Assembly (NCBI GenBank): GCA_904501925.1
Contig: CAJGCO010000003.1
Span: forward strand, 25,341-89,340
Direction: 5' to 3'
DNA: 64,000 nt
DNA from: an uncultured Alphaproteobacteria bacterium
Lineage (GTDB): Bacteria > Pseudomonadota > Alphaproteobacteria > RF32 > CAG-239
In this document: one piece after another, positions 36,783 to 46,995 of the stretch
Position numbering within the stretch: the stretch's first letter is position 1
Layout of the letters: each line of letters starts with the position of its first letter
Program-made: the position numbers and the translations under genes
Notes under the pieces: model-generated
What the model saw: only the letters and a program-made list of their open reading frames with translations
Database searches by the model: none
What the model was told of the DNA's origin: nothing

Positions 36783-37268
36783 TTAAAATAAAAGATAGCT
36801 AATAAAAAATAAAATAAGTAATATCAATGATTTTAATATAAATCTATGTTCTAACATTAAATATGTCCAATAAAGAAATAGTGTTGTGATTAAAGTAAAG
36901 TTCATAACTATAGTGGTAACTTCTAATTCACTGCCTCGGTCAAAAAGTATAAATGTGTTTAGCACATTTACAGCAAGTATAAAAATAAGAAACCCAAAAA
37001 ACACAATGTTTTTATTAACTTTACCATCAAGCAATTCAATAATGTCTAAAGTAAATTTACGTTTGCTTTCATTTTTTGGAGATTGAGTAGCTGTCGTGTT
37101 TATTGAGGCTTCGTTCGTTACTAAATTGGTTTTTATCTCAGTGGATTTATTTTTAGCCTTACAGGCTTTCTTAATGTTTTTATTAACATCTTTCTTTTTT
37201 ACACTTTTAGTAGAAGTTTTAGTTGCCTTCTTAGCCTTCTTACTCTTATCAATGTTTTGGGTATTCAT
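36783..37268 (-). CDS. Hypothetical membrane protein with Lys-rich N-terminus
   Basis: 161 residues. The first 45 residues are almost half lysine (KKAKKATKTSTKSVKKKDV), followed by a Thr/Asn-rich linker and three hydrophobic segments (about 87-105, 116-136, 143-160) ending at the stop. The positive tail should stay cytosolic. GGAG precedes the ATG. I see no family. It heads a two-gene unit with the 234-aa gene. Confidence 0.65.
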   Translation of the reverse strand: MNTQNIDKSKKAKKATKTSTKSVKKKDVNKNIKKACKAKNKSTEIKTNLVTNEASINTTATQSPKNESKRKFTLDIIELLDGKVNKNIVFFGFLIFILAVNVLNTFILFDRGSELEVTTIVMNFTLITTLFLYWTYLMLEHRFILKSLILLILFFISYLLF

Positions 37269-37340
37269 AAATATACTCCAGTTTTTTAATATACCATTTC
37301 GCTATATAACAATGTGTTATATATACAATAGAAAAGTAAA

Positions 37341-37383
37341 AGAAAAATTAATGAGATAGCTTTTATACCAGCTATCTCATTAA
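37341..37383 (-). terminator. Intrinsic terminator of ileS
   Basis: Perfect 13-bp stem TTAATGAGATAGC (37348-37360) with GCTATCTCATTAA (37371-37383), loop of 10. On the - strand it runs into TTTTTCTTTT. Confidence 0.9.
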
Positions 37384-37405
37384 ACTTTTGCGTAAATTAA
37401 ATAGT

Positions 37406-40400
37406 TTAAGCAGCTTTTGTTACATCAAACATAACCTTATCACCACCAAGTTCTTCAATAGATGGTTCTGTGATGTTGTTGTTTTCCGTAATTTCAAGAG
37501 CTAAAACTTGTTCTTTAATATATTCAGCATATTCTGAAATCGCTGTTTTAACTATTGTATTTTCAGAAGAATAAGCAAGCTTAATTCTGTCTGTAATGTC
37601 AAAATCTTTAGTTTTACGAAGAGCTTGAATCATTCGTACAAAGTCTCTTGCGATACCTTCTTTTTCAAGATTTTCATCAATTTCTGTATCTAAAATTACA
37701 ACAGCTGTGTTATCAGGAAGAGCCAAACCACTCATGCCCTCATTAATAACAAGGCGAAGCTCGTATTCTTCTGCAAATAATGTTTGTCCAGCAATAGATA
37801 ATGTGCCATCTTCATTTTGAGCCCAATCATTAGTTTTAGATTTAGCCATAATATCTTTCATATAAGCACCAAGTCTTTTACCAATAAGAGGTGTTTTTAG
37901 ATATAAGAAACGACTAGCAACATCATCAATTTCTGATTTTAATTCAACATTCTTAACATTAACCTCGTCTTTAAGAGCTTCAACAAAGTTTGTTAATGTA
38001 CTAGCATTGTCTCCTGCGATAACCATAGATTTTAATGGAAGTCTGTTGCGAAGTTTGTTTTCTTCACGAATAGATTTTGCCACAGAAGAAATAGCTCTAA
38101 CCATATCCATTTGTTCGATTAATTGAGCGTTTGTATCTATATCATCTAACAATGGTGTATCTGTTAGGTGAACAGATTCTTCACCAGTTAAACCTTTGAA
38201 TACAAATTCACTCATAAATGGCATTAAAGGAGCAGAAAGTTTAGCAACATTAACAAGTACGCTATAAAGTGTGTTAAATGCACTTAAATCATCACCACTC
38301 CAGAAACGAGCACGAGAGCGACGAATATACCAGTTGTTTAGAATTTCTAAGAAATCTTCAATTTCAGTACAAGCACGTGCAATTTCATATGTTTCCATAT
38401 ATTGTTTTACATTTGTTGCTAATGTTTTTAATTTAGCTAAAATGTAAGTGTCTAACACGTCTTCAGATTTTGAAATTTCTTGAGCCTTAATACCTTCAGC
38501 ATTTGCATATAGAGTAAAGAAGTAATAAGCATTCCAGAAAGGAATAATTGCTTTACGAGTAGCTTTAGCTATTTCCTTACCTTCTTTATCAACAGCAAGG
38601 TTCCCACCTTTAAGAACTGGTGACGAAATCAAGAACCAGCGAAGAGCATCAGATCCAATAGTATCTAAAATCTCATTAGGATCTGGATAGTTTTTCAATC
38701 TCTTAGAAAGTTTTTGACCGCCTTCAGCCATAAGAAGTCCTGTGCAAATACAATTCTTAAATGCTGGTCTATTGTGAAGAGCTGTAGAAAGTACAGTTAA
38801 TGTATAGAACCAACCTCTTGTTTGATCCATTGCTTCTACAATAAAATCAGCTGGGAAGTGGTTTTCAAACCATTCTTTATTTTCAAAAGGATAATGTACT
38901 TGAGCATAAGGCATAGAACCACTTTCAAACCAGCAGTCAAAAACATCGCTAACTCTTCTCATCATTGTTTGACCAGAAGGATCATCAGGATTTTTATAAA
39001 CTACATCATCAATATATGGTTTATGGAGATTTGTTACTTCGATTCCTGTTTTTTCTTTAATTTCCTCAATAGAACCAAACACGTCTATTCTTGGGAATTT
39101 AGGATTATCAGATTTCCAAACAGGAATTGGAGTACCCCAAAATCTATTACGAGAAATAGACCAGTCTCTAGCTCCTTCTAACCATTTGCCAAAACGTCCG
39201 TCTTTAATGTGCCCAGGTATCCAATTAATTTCTTGGTTGTTTTTAACCATTTCATCTCTGAAATCTGTAACTTTAACAAACCAAGAGCTCATTGCCTTAT
39301 ACATTAATGGAGTATCTGTTCTCCAGCAGAATGGATAAGAGTGTGTATATTGTTCTTTTTTAACAAGTAAACCATTTGATTTTAACCATTGCATAATAGG
39401 TTCATTGGTTTCAAATACTTGTTTACCTTCGTAGTCAGAAACTTCGTTTGTAAATTTACCTGCCTCATCAACAGGGCAAACAACAGGGAAGTTTTCATCA
39501 TAAGCTCTACAAGCATCAAAGTCATCTTGACCAAAACCAGGAGCAATGTGAACAATACCTGTACCATCTTCTGTGGATACGAACTCACCATTAAGTATCT
39601 TAAAAGCACCTTTTTCTTTTAAGTTTTCAAAATACTTAAACATTGGTTCATAGCTTAAACCAATTAGTTCTGAACCTTTAATTTTTTTAACTAACGTTGC
39701 ATTTTCTAGTTGTTTTTTGTATGAACCAAGGCGAGCTTCCGCTAAGATATATTCTTGTCCATTTTCGTTCATAACAACATAGTCAATGTCTTTTCCAACG
39801 GCAAGCATTAAGTTTGAAGGAAGTGTCCAAGGAGTTGTTGTCCAAACTAAAATATTCTGCCCATTAGATAATTTGAATATAACAGTTATAGCATTATCTG
39901 TTTTATCTTGGTAGCCTTGATTTACTTCGAAGTTGGAAAGAGGTGTTTCTGCTGCCCAAGAATAAGGTAAAACTCTATAATCTTCATATACTAAACCTTT
40001 ATCATAAAGCTGTTTGAAGTTACTTATAACACTTTCCATGAAAGATAGATTCATTGTTTTGTAATCGTTATTGAAATCTACCCAGCGACCGATTCTTTTG
40101 AATGTATCAACCCAAATGTTGGAATATTTTAGAACGTCTGTTCTACAAAAATCATTAAATTTTTCAATTCCATATTCTTCAATTTGTTTACGACCAGAAA
40201 CACCAAGTTGTTTTTCTGCAGACATTTCTGCAGGCAAACCATGGCAGTCCCATCCAAGTCTGCGTTCAACTTTTTTACCATTCATTGTTTGAAAACGAGC
40301 AACAGCATCTTTTACATAAGACACCATAATGTGTCCATAGTGAGGTGTTCCGTTAGCAAAAGGAGGGCCGTCATAAAAAACAAACTCTTCTGCACGACTT

Positions 40401-40525
40401 CTGTTTTGCACAGATTTTTCAAAGGTTTTATTTTCTTCCCAAAAGTTTAAGATGTTTTTTTCCATCTCAGGGAAGCTTATTTTTGCATTCAATTCTGGGT
40501 AATATTTCTTCTTTTCAGTCATCAT
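37406..40525 (-). CDS. ileS: Isoleucyl-tRNA synthetase, eukaryote-like (IleS2) class
   Basis: 1039 residues, longer than the about 930 of the common bacterial class. HIGH motif is HYGH (62-65) within PFANGTPHYGHIMVSYVKD, followed by RRLGWDCHGLPAE; KMSKS is KLSKR (605-609, GGQKLSKRLKNYPDP). The CP1 editing domain (EDGTGIVHIAPGFGQDDF) is present. The C-terminal zinc-finger of IleS1 is absent and a longer C-terminal anticodon-binding region replaces it. This pattern is that of eukaryotic cytosolic and Rickettsia-type IleRS, a class naturally insensitive to mupirocin. Single gene with its own terminator. Confidence 0.97.
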   Translation of the reverse strand: MMTEKKKYYPELNAKISFPEMEKNILNFWEENKTFEKSVQNRSRAEEFVFYDGPPFANGTPHYGHIMVSYVKDAVARFQTMNGKKVERRLGWDCHGLPAEMSAEKQLGVSGRKQIEEYGIEKFNDFCRTDVLKYSNIWVDTFKRIGRWVDFNNDYKTMNLSFMESVISNFKQLYDKGLVYEDYRVLPYSWAAETPLSNFEVNQGYQDKTDNAITVIFKLSNGQNILVWTTTPWTLPSNLMLAVGKDIDYVVMNENGQEYILAEARLGSYKKQLENATLVKKIKGSELIGLSYEPMFKYFENLKEKGAFKILNGEFVSTEDGTGIVHIAPGFGQDDFDACRAYDENFPVVCPVDEAGKFTNEVSDYEGKQVFETNEPIMQWLKSNGLLVKKEQYTHSYPFCWRTDTPLMYKAMSSWFVKVTDFRDEMVKNNQEINWIPGHIKDGRFGKWLEGARDWSISRNRFWGTPIPVWKSDNPKFPRIDVFGSIEEIKEKTGIEVTNLHKPYIDDVVYKNPDDPSGQTMMRRVSDVFDCWFESGSMPYAQVHYPFENKEWFENHFPADFIVEAMDQTRGWFYTLTVLSTALHNRPAFKNCICTGLLMAEGGQKLSKRLKNYPDPNEILDTIGSDALRWFLISSPVLKGGNLAVDKEGKEIAKATRKAIIPFWNAYYFFTLYANAEGIKAQEISKSEDVLDTYILAKLKTLATNVKQYMETYEIARACTEIEDFLEILNNWYIRRSRARFWSGDDLSAFNTLYSVLVNVAKLSAPLMPFMSEFVFKGLTGEESVHLTDTPLLDDIDTNAQLIEQMDMVRAISSVAKSIREENKLRNRLPLKSMVIAGDNASTLTNFVEALKDEVNVKNVELKSEIDDVASRFLYLKTPLIGKRLGAYMKDIMAKSKTNDWAQNEDGTLSIAGQTLFAEEYELRLVINEGMSGLALPDNTAVVILDTEIDENLEKEGIARDFVRMIQALRKTKDFDITDRIKLAYSSENTIVKTAISEYAEYIKEQVLALEITENNNITEPSIEELGGDKVMFDVTKAA

Positions 40526-40688
40526 AACATTTCCTAAAACAAATAAACTCCCACCACCATATTCAAAAAAAGTTACAAAATCAAGTCTATTTTAAAAAAA
40601 GCTAATAATCTTAACTGAATTTTTAAACATTTAAGATTAGAATCGAAGAAAAATATAGTATAATAATATCTGTATAGAAGGTGAAGTT

Positions 40689-43600
40689 GTGGTTAAGTGT
40701 TTGAAAAGAAATATAAAGAATAAAGTTATTTCTGCTTTTGTTGCATTTGGAATGATGCTTTCTGCAACTCCATCATTTGCATCTATTAGTGTTGCTAGAG
40801 CTTTTTATGAGCTTGCGCAACAAAAAGATATTCAAAAAATTAGATTATTACAAGATAAAGGTTATTCATTGGAAAGTACAGATGCTTTGGGATATAATGC
40901 AGTTTGTTTGGCAGTGTCAAGGCAGGATAAGATGGCATACAAAGTGCTTACATCAGTTGGAGCAAAGCAAAATCCTAAGTGTTTAGATAAAATACCAGAA
41001 GATAGTTATCGTAGATTCTTTGGTACATTAAGAGGGGTTACATCAAAGGCTGTATATAAATCTGATACACCTTATATGACAGGTGCCGTTGCTTTAGGGG
41101 CTGGCGCATTGATAGCGGCATACGCTTTACGAGGTAGTAGTTCTGGTGGAGGAAATACTGGTGGAGGTGATGAGCCAGAGGTGGATATTGAATGTCCTAA
41201 AAATAGTCAATATAATAACCAGACAAAGAGATGTGAGTGTTTATCAGATTATGGTAAATATGGCTCAGATGATACATGTTACAAAAAAATAGAAGGGTGT
41301 GTTGATCAACAAGAAGATATCTGTATCACTTGTAATAATACTTTTTATGAGCTTAAAAATGGTAGATGTGAAAGAACATCTTGTCCAGAAAATAGTAAAT
41401 ATAACAATATATCAAAAAAATGTGATTGTATTAATGGGTATGGTCACTATGGTGATGAGGAATATTGTCATAAAACAATTTTAAAATGCGAAGAACAAAC
41501 TGGTGCAGTTTGTAAGAAATGTATGAAAGATCATGAATTTATTGATGGTGTTTGTAAATTTACAGGAACTTGTGGTGTAAATAGTCATTATGATGAGAGC
41601 ACAGGTGTTTGTGTATGTGATACAGGGTATGTTAGTCAATCTGGAGTGTGTTATAAAAAAATAGATAATTGCTCTAGTCAAAATGGTGATGAGTGTACAC
41701 ATTGTAATACAGGATATGTTCTTAAAAATGGTAAATGTTATAAAGAAATCCCAAATTGCGTAGAACAAATAGAGGATAAGTGTGAGCTATGTGAAGTGGA
41801 TTATGGTCTATATGGAGGCGATGGTTCTGAATGTTATAAAAAAATAGAAAATTGCGTTACACAAGTTGAGGATAAATGTGAGAAATGTAATAATGGGATG
41901 GGTACACATGGCGACCCTGCGAAAGATACTTGTTATAAAGATGTAGAAAATTGTAATGAATACAGCTCACAAGATAGAGAAAAATGTTTGATTTGTAATG
42001 TTGGGTACTCAACATATGGTGACCCAGATGGTATCTGTTATAATGAAAATCAATGTTCAGGATTAAAAAATGCTGTGCCAAATAAAGGAACATGTATATG
42101 TGATATTATAAATGGTTATACCGGAGATCCATATAGTACAGGATGTTCTCAAGCAAAAGATGGTGATTATCAAGAAGGTGATGGTAGTATAAATCAGTGG
42201 ACAAATTTTAGTGCAATATATTGTAATTCTAAGGGTAAATACACAGGAACTAATGCATTGGGTGAGCCAATTTGTGAATGTTATGCAAGTTATGGTGGTG
42301 CTGATTGTTCAGAATGTGCAGAAGGGTATAGATCAGAGTTTGGTAGATGTTATGCTCAAATAGATTGTTCAATCGTCGGTGAACATATGGAACAAAGTGG
42401 TGAAAATTGCGTGTGCCAAATGGGGTACGTAGAATTTGAAATTGATGGTAAAAGAGTTTGTTCAGAAGAGATTGAGTGTGGTGAGGGGATGAGGCAGATA
42501 GGCCCTGGAGAGTGTGGATGTAGAATAAATTATGTTCCTGTTGAAGGAAAAGAGGGGCTAGAATGTGAGTGCCCTATAGACGATGGATATGTGGTAGATG
42601 CAATAACTAAAATGTGTGTAAAAAAAGAAGAAGAGGATAGTTGTGACGAAAAGAATAATATAGATGGTGTTGTTTTTGATGCATGGGAGGGGGCTCCAAC
42701 ATGTGACGTTTGTCCTAAACAATATGAAATTACAACTATAGACGGGCGCGAAAGATGTGGTCAACTTTGTGCACAAAATAGACAAGTATCATATAATGAT
42801 GATGGCTCCTTAAAATATAACGAAAATGGAACATTAAATTGTGATGCTTGTTCGTCTCAATATACACTTGATGCAATAACAGGGAATTGTATATATGTGG
42901 GTTGTTTAAAGGGCGTAACCGATGATGGTGAGAATATCTTAGAAGATGGATATCTTTTAGTAGATGGAAAATGTGTATGTGATGAAACATCAGGTTATTC
43001 ATTAGGTCCTTTGGGTAATTGTGTGCTAAAAGAAGCGCCCTTAATTGGATTGAAAGATTCTAATATAAATAACGGAAATATCAATGTTATAAATAATGAT
43101 ATATATAGAGATGTTTATGGTATGAAGCCAGTATTGGTTGATGATAAGGGGAAAGAAGAGCCTTTTGATAGTGTGTACAATGCGCTAAATTATGAAGGAG
43201 CAGAAATTAACATATTTAATCATAATTCTCATACTAATAATGTATATGGAATATATTCTAAATCAGATATTTATAATGCAGCTTCAACAGTTTCATCAGG
43301 TGATAAAAGTGTAGCTAATATTAACATTGAGGATACATATTCAAAATCAAAAATTTATGGTATATACAATGATAATTCAAAAAATATATATAATGCGTTT
43401 GCATATAATGGAGATATGGATAAACATGAAAGTAGATCAGAAGGAACAATTACAATAACTAAATCAGATACATTACAAGGTGAAATTGCAGGAATTTATG
43501 GAAATGGAAATATTGTAAATGCATATTCAGTAGTTTATACAGATGAAACCAAAGCAAATGCATATTCGCAAACTTTAGCAACGATAAATATAAATAGTAC

Positions 43601-46600
43601 AAGTTTGGATAAGGCTATAGGTATTGTTGGTGGTTATAGTTCTAGAATTAATAACGCATATTCATATCTAGGTTCAGCAATATCAACAGCTGTATCCCAA
43701 GGAGACATTAATGTATTAACTAAAGGCCTTGGAATTGGTATTCAAGGAGGGGGAACTATAGTAAATAGTGAAACTCAGTTTAATAAAAGCTATAATATGA
43801 TAAAAGAGTTTTCAGCAGTAGGTAATATAAATGTTACAAGTGAATCAAACTCAAATTCTGGTGGAGCATACGGAATATGGGCAATTGGTGAAAAAGAAGG
43901 TGGAGATAAGTTAGAAGTATATAATGCTATTGGGTATAATAGTGTTGGTAATATTAATGTGACTAATACAGCAGGTGGAAGAGCTTATGGTATATACTCA
44001 GAAACACAATTATACTCAGAAAAAAATGAAGATGGTAATATAGAAACAGATGGTGAAAATCCAACTTATCTATACAATAATACTTATAATGCATTTCGAT
44101 CATCTAAGGTATATGGTGGAAGTTCTGCAATTGGTAATATAAATGTTGTAAGTACTGGAAATGCGGAAACGTCATCAGTTAAGTTAGCCGGAATATATGC
44201 AAAAGGCGATGTTTTTAATGCTTATACCAATTCTGGTGATGAGGTTAATCTAAAAGCTGAAGGTAATATCTTAATTAAAGATGATGCAAAAGGGCGTTAC
44301 ACATCACAAGTTATAGGTATAGAGGGTGGTGGAAGTATTATTGCTAATGCATATTCTGAAGGTGAAAATAAAAATACTCAATCACAAACAAAAGGAACTA
44401 TTACAATAGAAGCTGGAACCAATGGGGGAGAGCTTTCTGCACGAGGGAATATAACAGGATTATTTAGCAATGTAGGTTCAAATGTTGATACAATAAATAT
44501 TTATAATGCTGCTCTTAAAGATGATAAAAGTCATGTTACGGGTAGTATTAATATTAACATAAAAGATGGCACATTTGGGTATGGCTCAGGAGATGTTTAT
44601 GGTATTTATGCTGTAAGAAATCCGGATAATAATAAATTAAAAGAAGGAGTGTTAAAAAAAGTATACAATGCATATTATGATAATATTTACTATGACGAAG
44701 AAGGAAATCGTGAATCTAGAGGAAGTGTAAACGGAGAAATTAGAATTACATCAAGCGATAGTAGTAAGCAAAATACCGCTCGTTATTATGGTATATATAT
44801 AAATGGAGGACAGGCGTATAATGCATATTCAACAAATACATCAGCATTAGTATCAGGATCTATATATGTAGACGCATATGGTGGTCAGGGTGGAGGCGAA
44901 ATTGTTGGTATGAATGGTATTGGTTTATATAACAATACAAAATCATTATATGATACATATCTTAATAATTCAAATCAGTCTTCAATTGAAATACATTCAA
45001 GAGGAAAAGCATTGGCTTATGGAATGAAAGGTGATAAGTCTCAAATATATAATAGTGGAGACATATCTGTATATTCAGGTAATAAAAATGCATACGGTAT
45101 TTATGTGGATTCAGCAGATGTTACTAATGATAAAGGTGGAAAAATAACTGTTTATAGTAAATCAAGTTCAGATGGGTATGGTATTTATGCAACAATGGAA
45201 GATGTGAGCCAAGCAGATGATAGAAATATAAATATTATAAATGCAGGTGATATCAATGTTCTTAATGGAAAAAATAATTATGGTATATATGCAAAACAGT
45301 CAGGAAGCTATGGAACAATTACTGTAAATAATACGGGAACAATAGAACTACAAGGAAGTGGTAATAATGTTGGTATATATGCATCAGGTGCTGTTACTGT
45401 GGCAAATACAGGTAAAATAAGTATAAATAAAGTTGAGTGTCAAGGTGAAGATTGCGATAATAACCCAATAGCTATAAGTTTAGTTAATGGTGCTAAATTT
45501 GATAATAGCGCAATTGTTGAAAGTGTAGGCTCACTTGATTTAAGTAAATTTGGAGGTGAGGTTCTTTTATCTCAAGGTGGAAGGTATACGGCTGAAGATA
45601 ACTTAAGTGGAGATTTGGCTGTATCGGTTGCTTCTGTAAGTGATACATTTGATAAAGAAGTTGTGTTAGATAGTGCTATCTCTGCAAAGAATGTTAATGA
45701 TTTGAATATAACATCAAAGTCATATATGTATGATGCATCTTTATCTCAAAATTCAGAAACAGGATATGATGTTGTTGCAACTATGAAAGATTTCAATGAG
45801 TTAACATCTAGTGATAAAGCAAAATATTATGATATTAACTATCAAAATGAAAATAATATTAGAGCGTTTAATGAGTTGAAAAAAGCAACATCATCAAGTG
45901 AATTTGATTTAATGGATTCTAAGCTAACAGGAACAAACGTTCTGCCAAATATTACCCAAGAAAATCTAAAGGTAATGAGGAGCTTGGATGCAAAAATGAT
46001 GTCAGATATGTTTATACCAGGTGATGATATTAGGCGTTTTGCTGGTGCTAATAACTTATATACAACTAGAGATGATTTAGATAATCTTACAGGTTATGAC
46101 TTAAATGCAAGTAGTGTATATTCTTTGGTGGATAAAAAAATAAATAATAAATATCGCTTAGGTTTAGGTATTAGTTTTACTAACATAGATACAGACTATA
46201 ATGATAATTCTTCAAGAGAAGGTTTTATGGTCCAAGGATATGTTCCATTAACATATAAAATTAACGGATTAACAGCTGTTTCTATGGCTCGTTTAGGTTA
46301 TAGTGATGGTAAATATAAACGTGTTGGTTTAAATAGCAACTATGAGGCGGATACAACAGATATAACATATGGTTTACTCAATGAGTTACGCTATAAAGTT
46401 GATCTTGGATATTTAAATTTAACTCCATTTGCAGGATTAAATATTAGTGGTTGGTATCAAGATAATATAAATGAAAGTGGTGATGATTTGTCATTAAAAG
46501 TTGCATCTTCACATGTTTTATCTGTTGAGGGGGCTCTTGGATTATACTTAAATAAAGAAATAGAGTTTGATACAAATAATAAATTGGATTTTGCTCTAGG

Positions 46601-46838
46601 TTTGGGATATTATCATGAGTTTGCAAGTCCATATAGTGGTATTGATGCTCAAATAAATTCAATGTCATTGTCTTCTTATAAGATGAGAAATAGTAAACTC
46701 GATTCGCGTGATAGAGGTGTAATTTCTGCAAAATTTGATTATTTATATAAAGATTTTTCAATTTACGGAGAGTTGATGCAATATCTTGAAGATGAATATC
46801 CAATTAATGTAGATCTAGGTTTGCGCTATAGATTTTAA
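40689..46838 (+). CDS. Giant chimeric autotransporter: ankyrin-like, Cys-rich EGF/VSP-like, beta-helix passenger and barrel (2049 aa)
   Basis: Order: signal peptide with cleavage near SFA31; two ankyrin-like repeats (about 33-105, LLQDKGYSLESTDALGYNAVCLAV); a hydrophobic Ala-rich segment (about 131-147, TGAVALGAGALIAAYALRG) then a Gly/Ser linker; a Cys-rich region (about 168-781) with about 68 cysteines by hand count in modules like CxxCNTGYVLKNGKCYK; a passenger (about 790-1680) with recurrent NINV, YGIY and YNAYS motifs typical of beta-helix stacks; and a C-terminal autotransporter barrel (about 1775-2049) ending in the aromatic LRYRF. Type Va secretion to the surface is expected. The start is GTG at 40689 with AAGGTGA upstream; a TTG four codons on is possible. 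Single gene. Confidence 0.88.
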   Translation: MVKCLKRNIKNKVISAFVAFGMMLSATPSFASISVARAFYELAQQKDIQKIRLLQDKGYSLESTDALGYNAVCLAVSRQDKMAYKVLTSVGAKQNPKCLDKIPEDSYRRFFGTLRGVTSKAVYKSDTPYMTGAVALGAGALIAAYALRGSSSGGGNTGGGDEPEVDIECPKNSQYNNQTKRCECLSDYGKYGSDDTCYKKIEGCVDQQEDICITCNNTFYELKNGRCERTSCPENSKYNNISKKCDCINGYGHYGDEEYCHKTILKCEEQTGAVCKKCMKDHEFIDGVCKFTGTCGVNSHYDESTGVCVCDTGYVSQSGVCYKKIDNCSSQNGDECTHCNTGYVLKNGKCYKEIPNCVEQIEDKCELCEVDYGLYGGDGSECYKKIENCVTQVEDKCEKCNNGMGTHGDPAKDTCYKDVENCNEYSSQDREKCLICNVGYSTYGDPDGICYNENQCSGLKNAVPNKGTCICDIINGYTGDPYSTGCSQAKDGDYQEGDGSINQWTNFSAIYCNSKGKYTGTNALGEPICECYASYGGADCSECAEGYRSEFGRCYAQIDCSIVGEHMEQSGENCVCQMGYVEFEIDGKRVCSEEIECGEGMRQIGPGECGCRINYVPVEGKEGLECECPIDDGYVVDAITKMCVKKEEEDSCDEKNNIDGVVFDAWEGAPTCDVCPKQYEITTIDGRERCGQLCAQNRQVSYNDDGSLKYNENGTLNCDACSSQYTLDAITGNCIYVGCLKGVTDDGENILEDGYLLVDGKCVCDETSGYSLGPLGNCVLKEAPLIGLKDSNINNGNINVINNDIYRDVYGMKPVLVDDKGKEEPFDSVYNALNYEGAEINIFNHNSHTNNVYGIYSKSDIYNAASTVSSGDKSVANINIEDTYSKSKIYGIYNDNSKNIYNAFAYNGDMDKHESRSEGTITITKSDTLQGEIAGIYGNGNIVNAYSVVYTDETKANAYSQTLATININSTSLDKAIGIVGGYSSRINNAYSYLGSAISTAVSQGDINVLTKGLGIGIQGGGTIVNSETQFNKSYNMIKEFSAVGNINVTSESNSNSGGAYGIWAIGEKEGGDKLEVYNAIGYNSVGNINVTNTAGGRAYGIYSETQLYSEKNEDGNIETDGENPTYLYNNTYNAFRSSKVYGGSSAIGNINVVSTGNAETSSVKLAGIYAKGDVFNAYTNSGDEVNLKAEGNILIKDDAKGRYTSQVIGIEGGGSIIANAYSEGENKNTQSQTKGTITIEAGTNGGELSARGNITGLFSNVGSNVDTINIYNAALKDDKSHVTGSININIKDGTFGYGSGDVYGIYAVRNPDNNKLKEGVLKKVYNAYYDNIYYDEEGNRESRGSVNGEIRITSSDSSKQNTARYYGIYINGGQAYNAYSTNTSALVSGSIYVDAYGGQGGGEIVGMNGIGLYNNTKSLYDTYLNNSNQSSIEIHSRGKALAYGMKGDKSQIYNSGDISVYSGNKNAYGIYVDSADVTNDKGGKITVYSKSSSDGYGIYATMEDVSQADDRNINIINAGDINVLNGKNNYGIYAKQSGSYGTITVNNTGTIELQGSGNNVGIYASGAVTVANTGKISINKVECQGEDCDNNPIAISLVNGAKFDNSAIVESVGSLDLSKFGGEVLLSQGGRYTAEDNLSGDLAVSVASVSDTFDKEVVLDSAISAKNVNDLNITSKSYMYDASLSQNSETGYDVVATMKDFNELTSSDKAKYYDINYQNENNIRAFNELKKATSSSEFDLMDSKLTGTNVLPNITQENLKVMRSLDAKMMSDMFIPGDDIRRFAGANNLYTTRDDLDNLTGYDLNASSVYSLVDKKINNKYRLGLGISFTNIDTDYNDNSSREGFMVQGYVPLTYKINGLTAVSMARLGYSDGKYKRVGLNSNYEADTTDITYGLLNELRYKVDLGYLNLTPFAGLNISGWYQDNINESGDDLSLKVASSHVLSVEGALGLYLNKEIEFDTNNKLDFALGLGYYHEFASPYSGIDAQINSMSLSSYKMRNSKLDSRDRGVISAKFDYLYKDFSIYGELMQYLEDEYPINVDLGLRYRF
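41190..43035 (+). other. Cysteine-rich EGF/VSP-like repeat region of the autotransporter
   Basis: About 615 codons with roughly 68 Cys. The unit is near 35-45 residues: C-x2-C-x4-5-Y-x4-NG-x-CYK-x-I-x-NC. It looks like eukaryotic EGF or growth-factor-receptor cysteine-rich repeats more than any usual proteobacterial passenger. Confidence 0.8.
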
Positions 46839-46950
46839 GCAAAAATAACCTCTTAATTGAAAATAAATATAAATAAGTTTAAAAAAAAGCTTTCTTTTTA
46901 AAAACTATATGTTATATAGACTACATAATCTTTCATAAATAAACTTGAAA

Positions 46951-46974
46951 GTGGGGCAAACGCCCCGCTTTTTT
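46951..46974 (+). terminator. Intrinsic terminator just upstream of rimP (possible attenuator)
   Basis: Stem GTGGGGC/GCCCCGC with an AAAC loop and six T residues. It is 112 nt after the autotransporter stop and only 9 nt before the rimP Shine-Dalgarno, so it may end the autotransporter transcript or act as a leader attenuator of the nusA operon. Confidence 0.8.
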
Positions 46975-46995
46975 GTTAGTAAAAAGGAGTATTTA

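Noticed and set aside
42736..43002. His-rich - strand frame in the Cys-rich part of the autotransporter
   Set aside because: His/Leu/Tyr composition is the complement of Asn/Asp/Ile codons in the real gene; no start signal.
46945..46995. Longer rimP start
   Set aside because: The extension would be translated through the terminator hairpin and does not resemble RimP.
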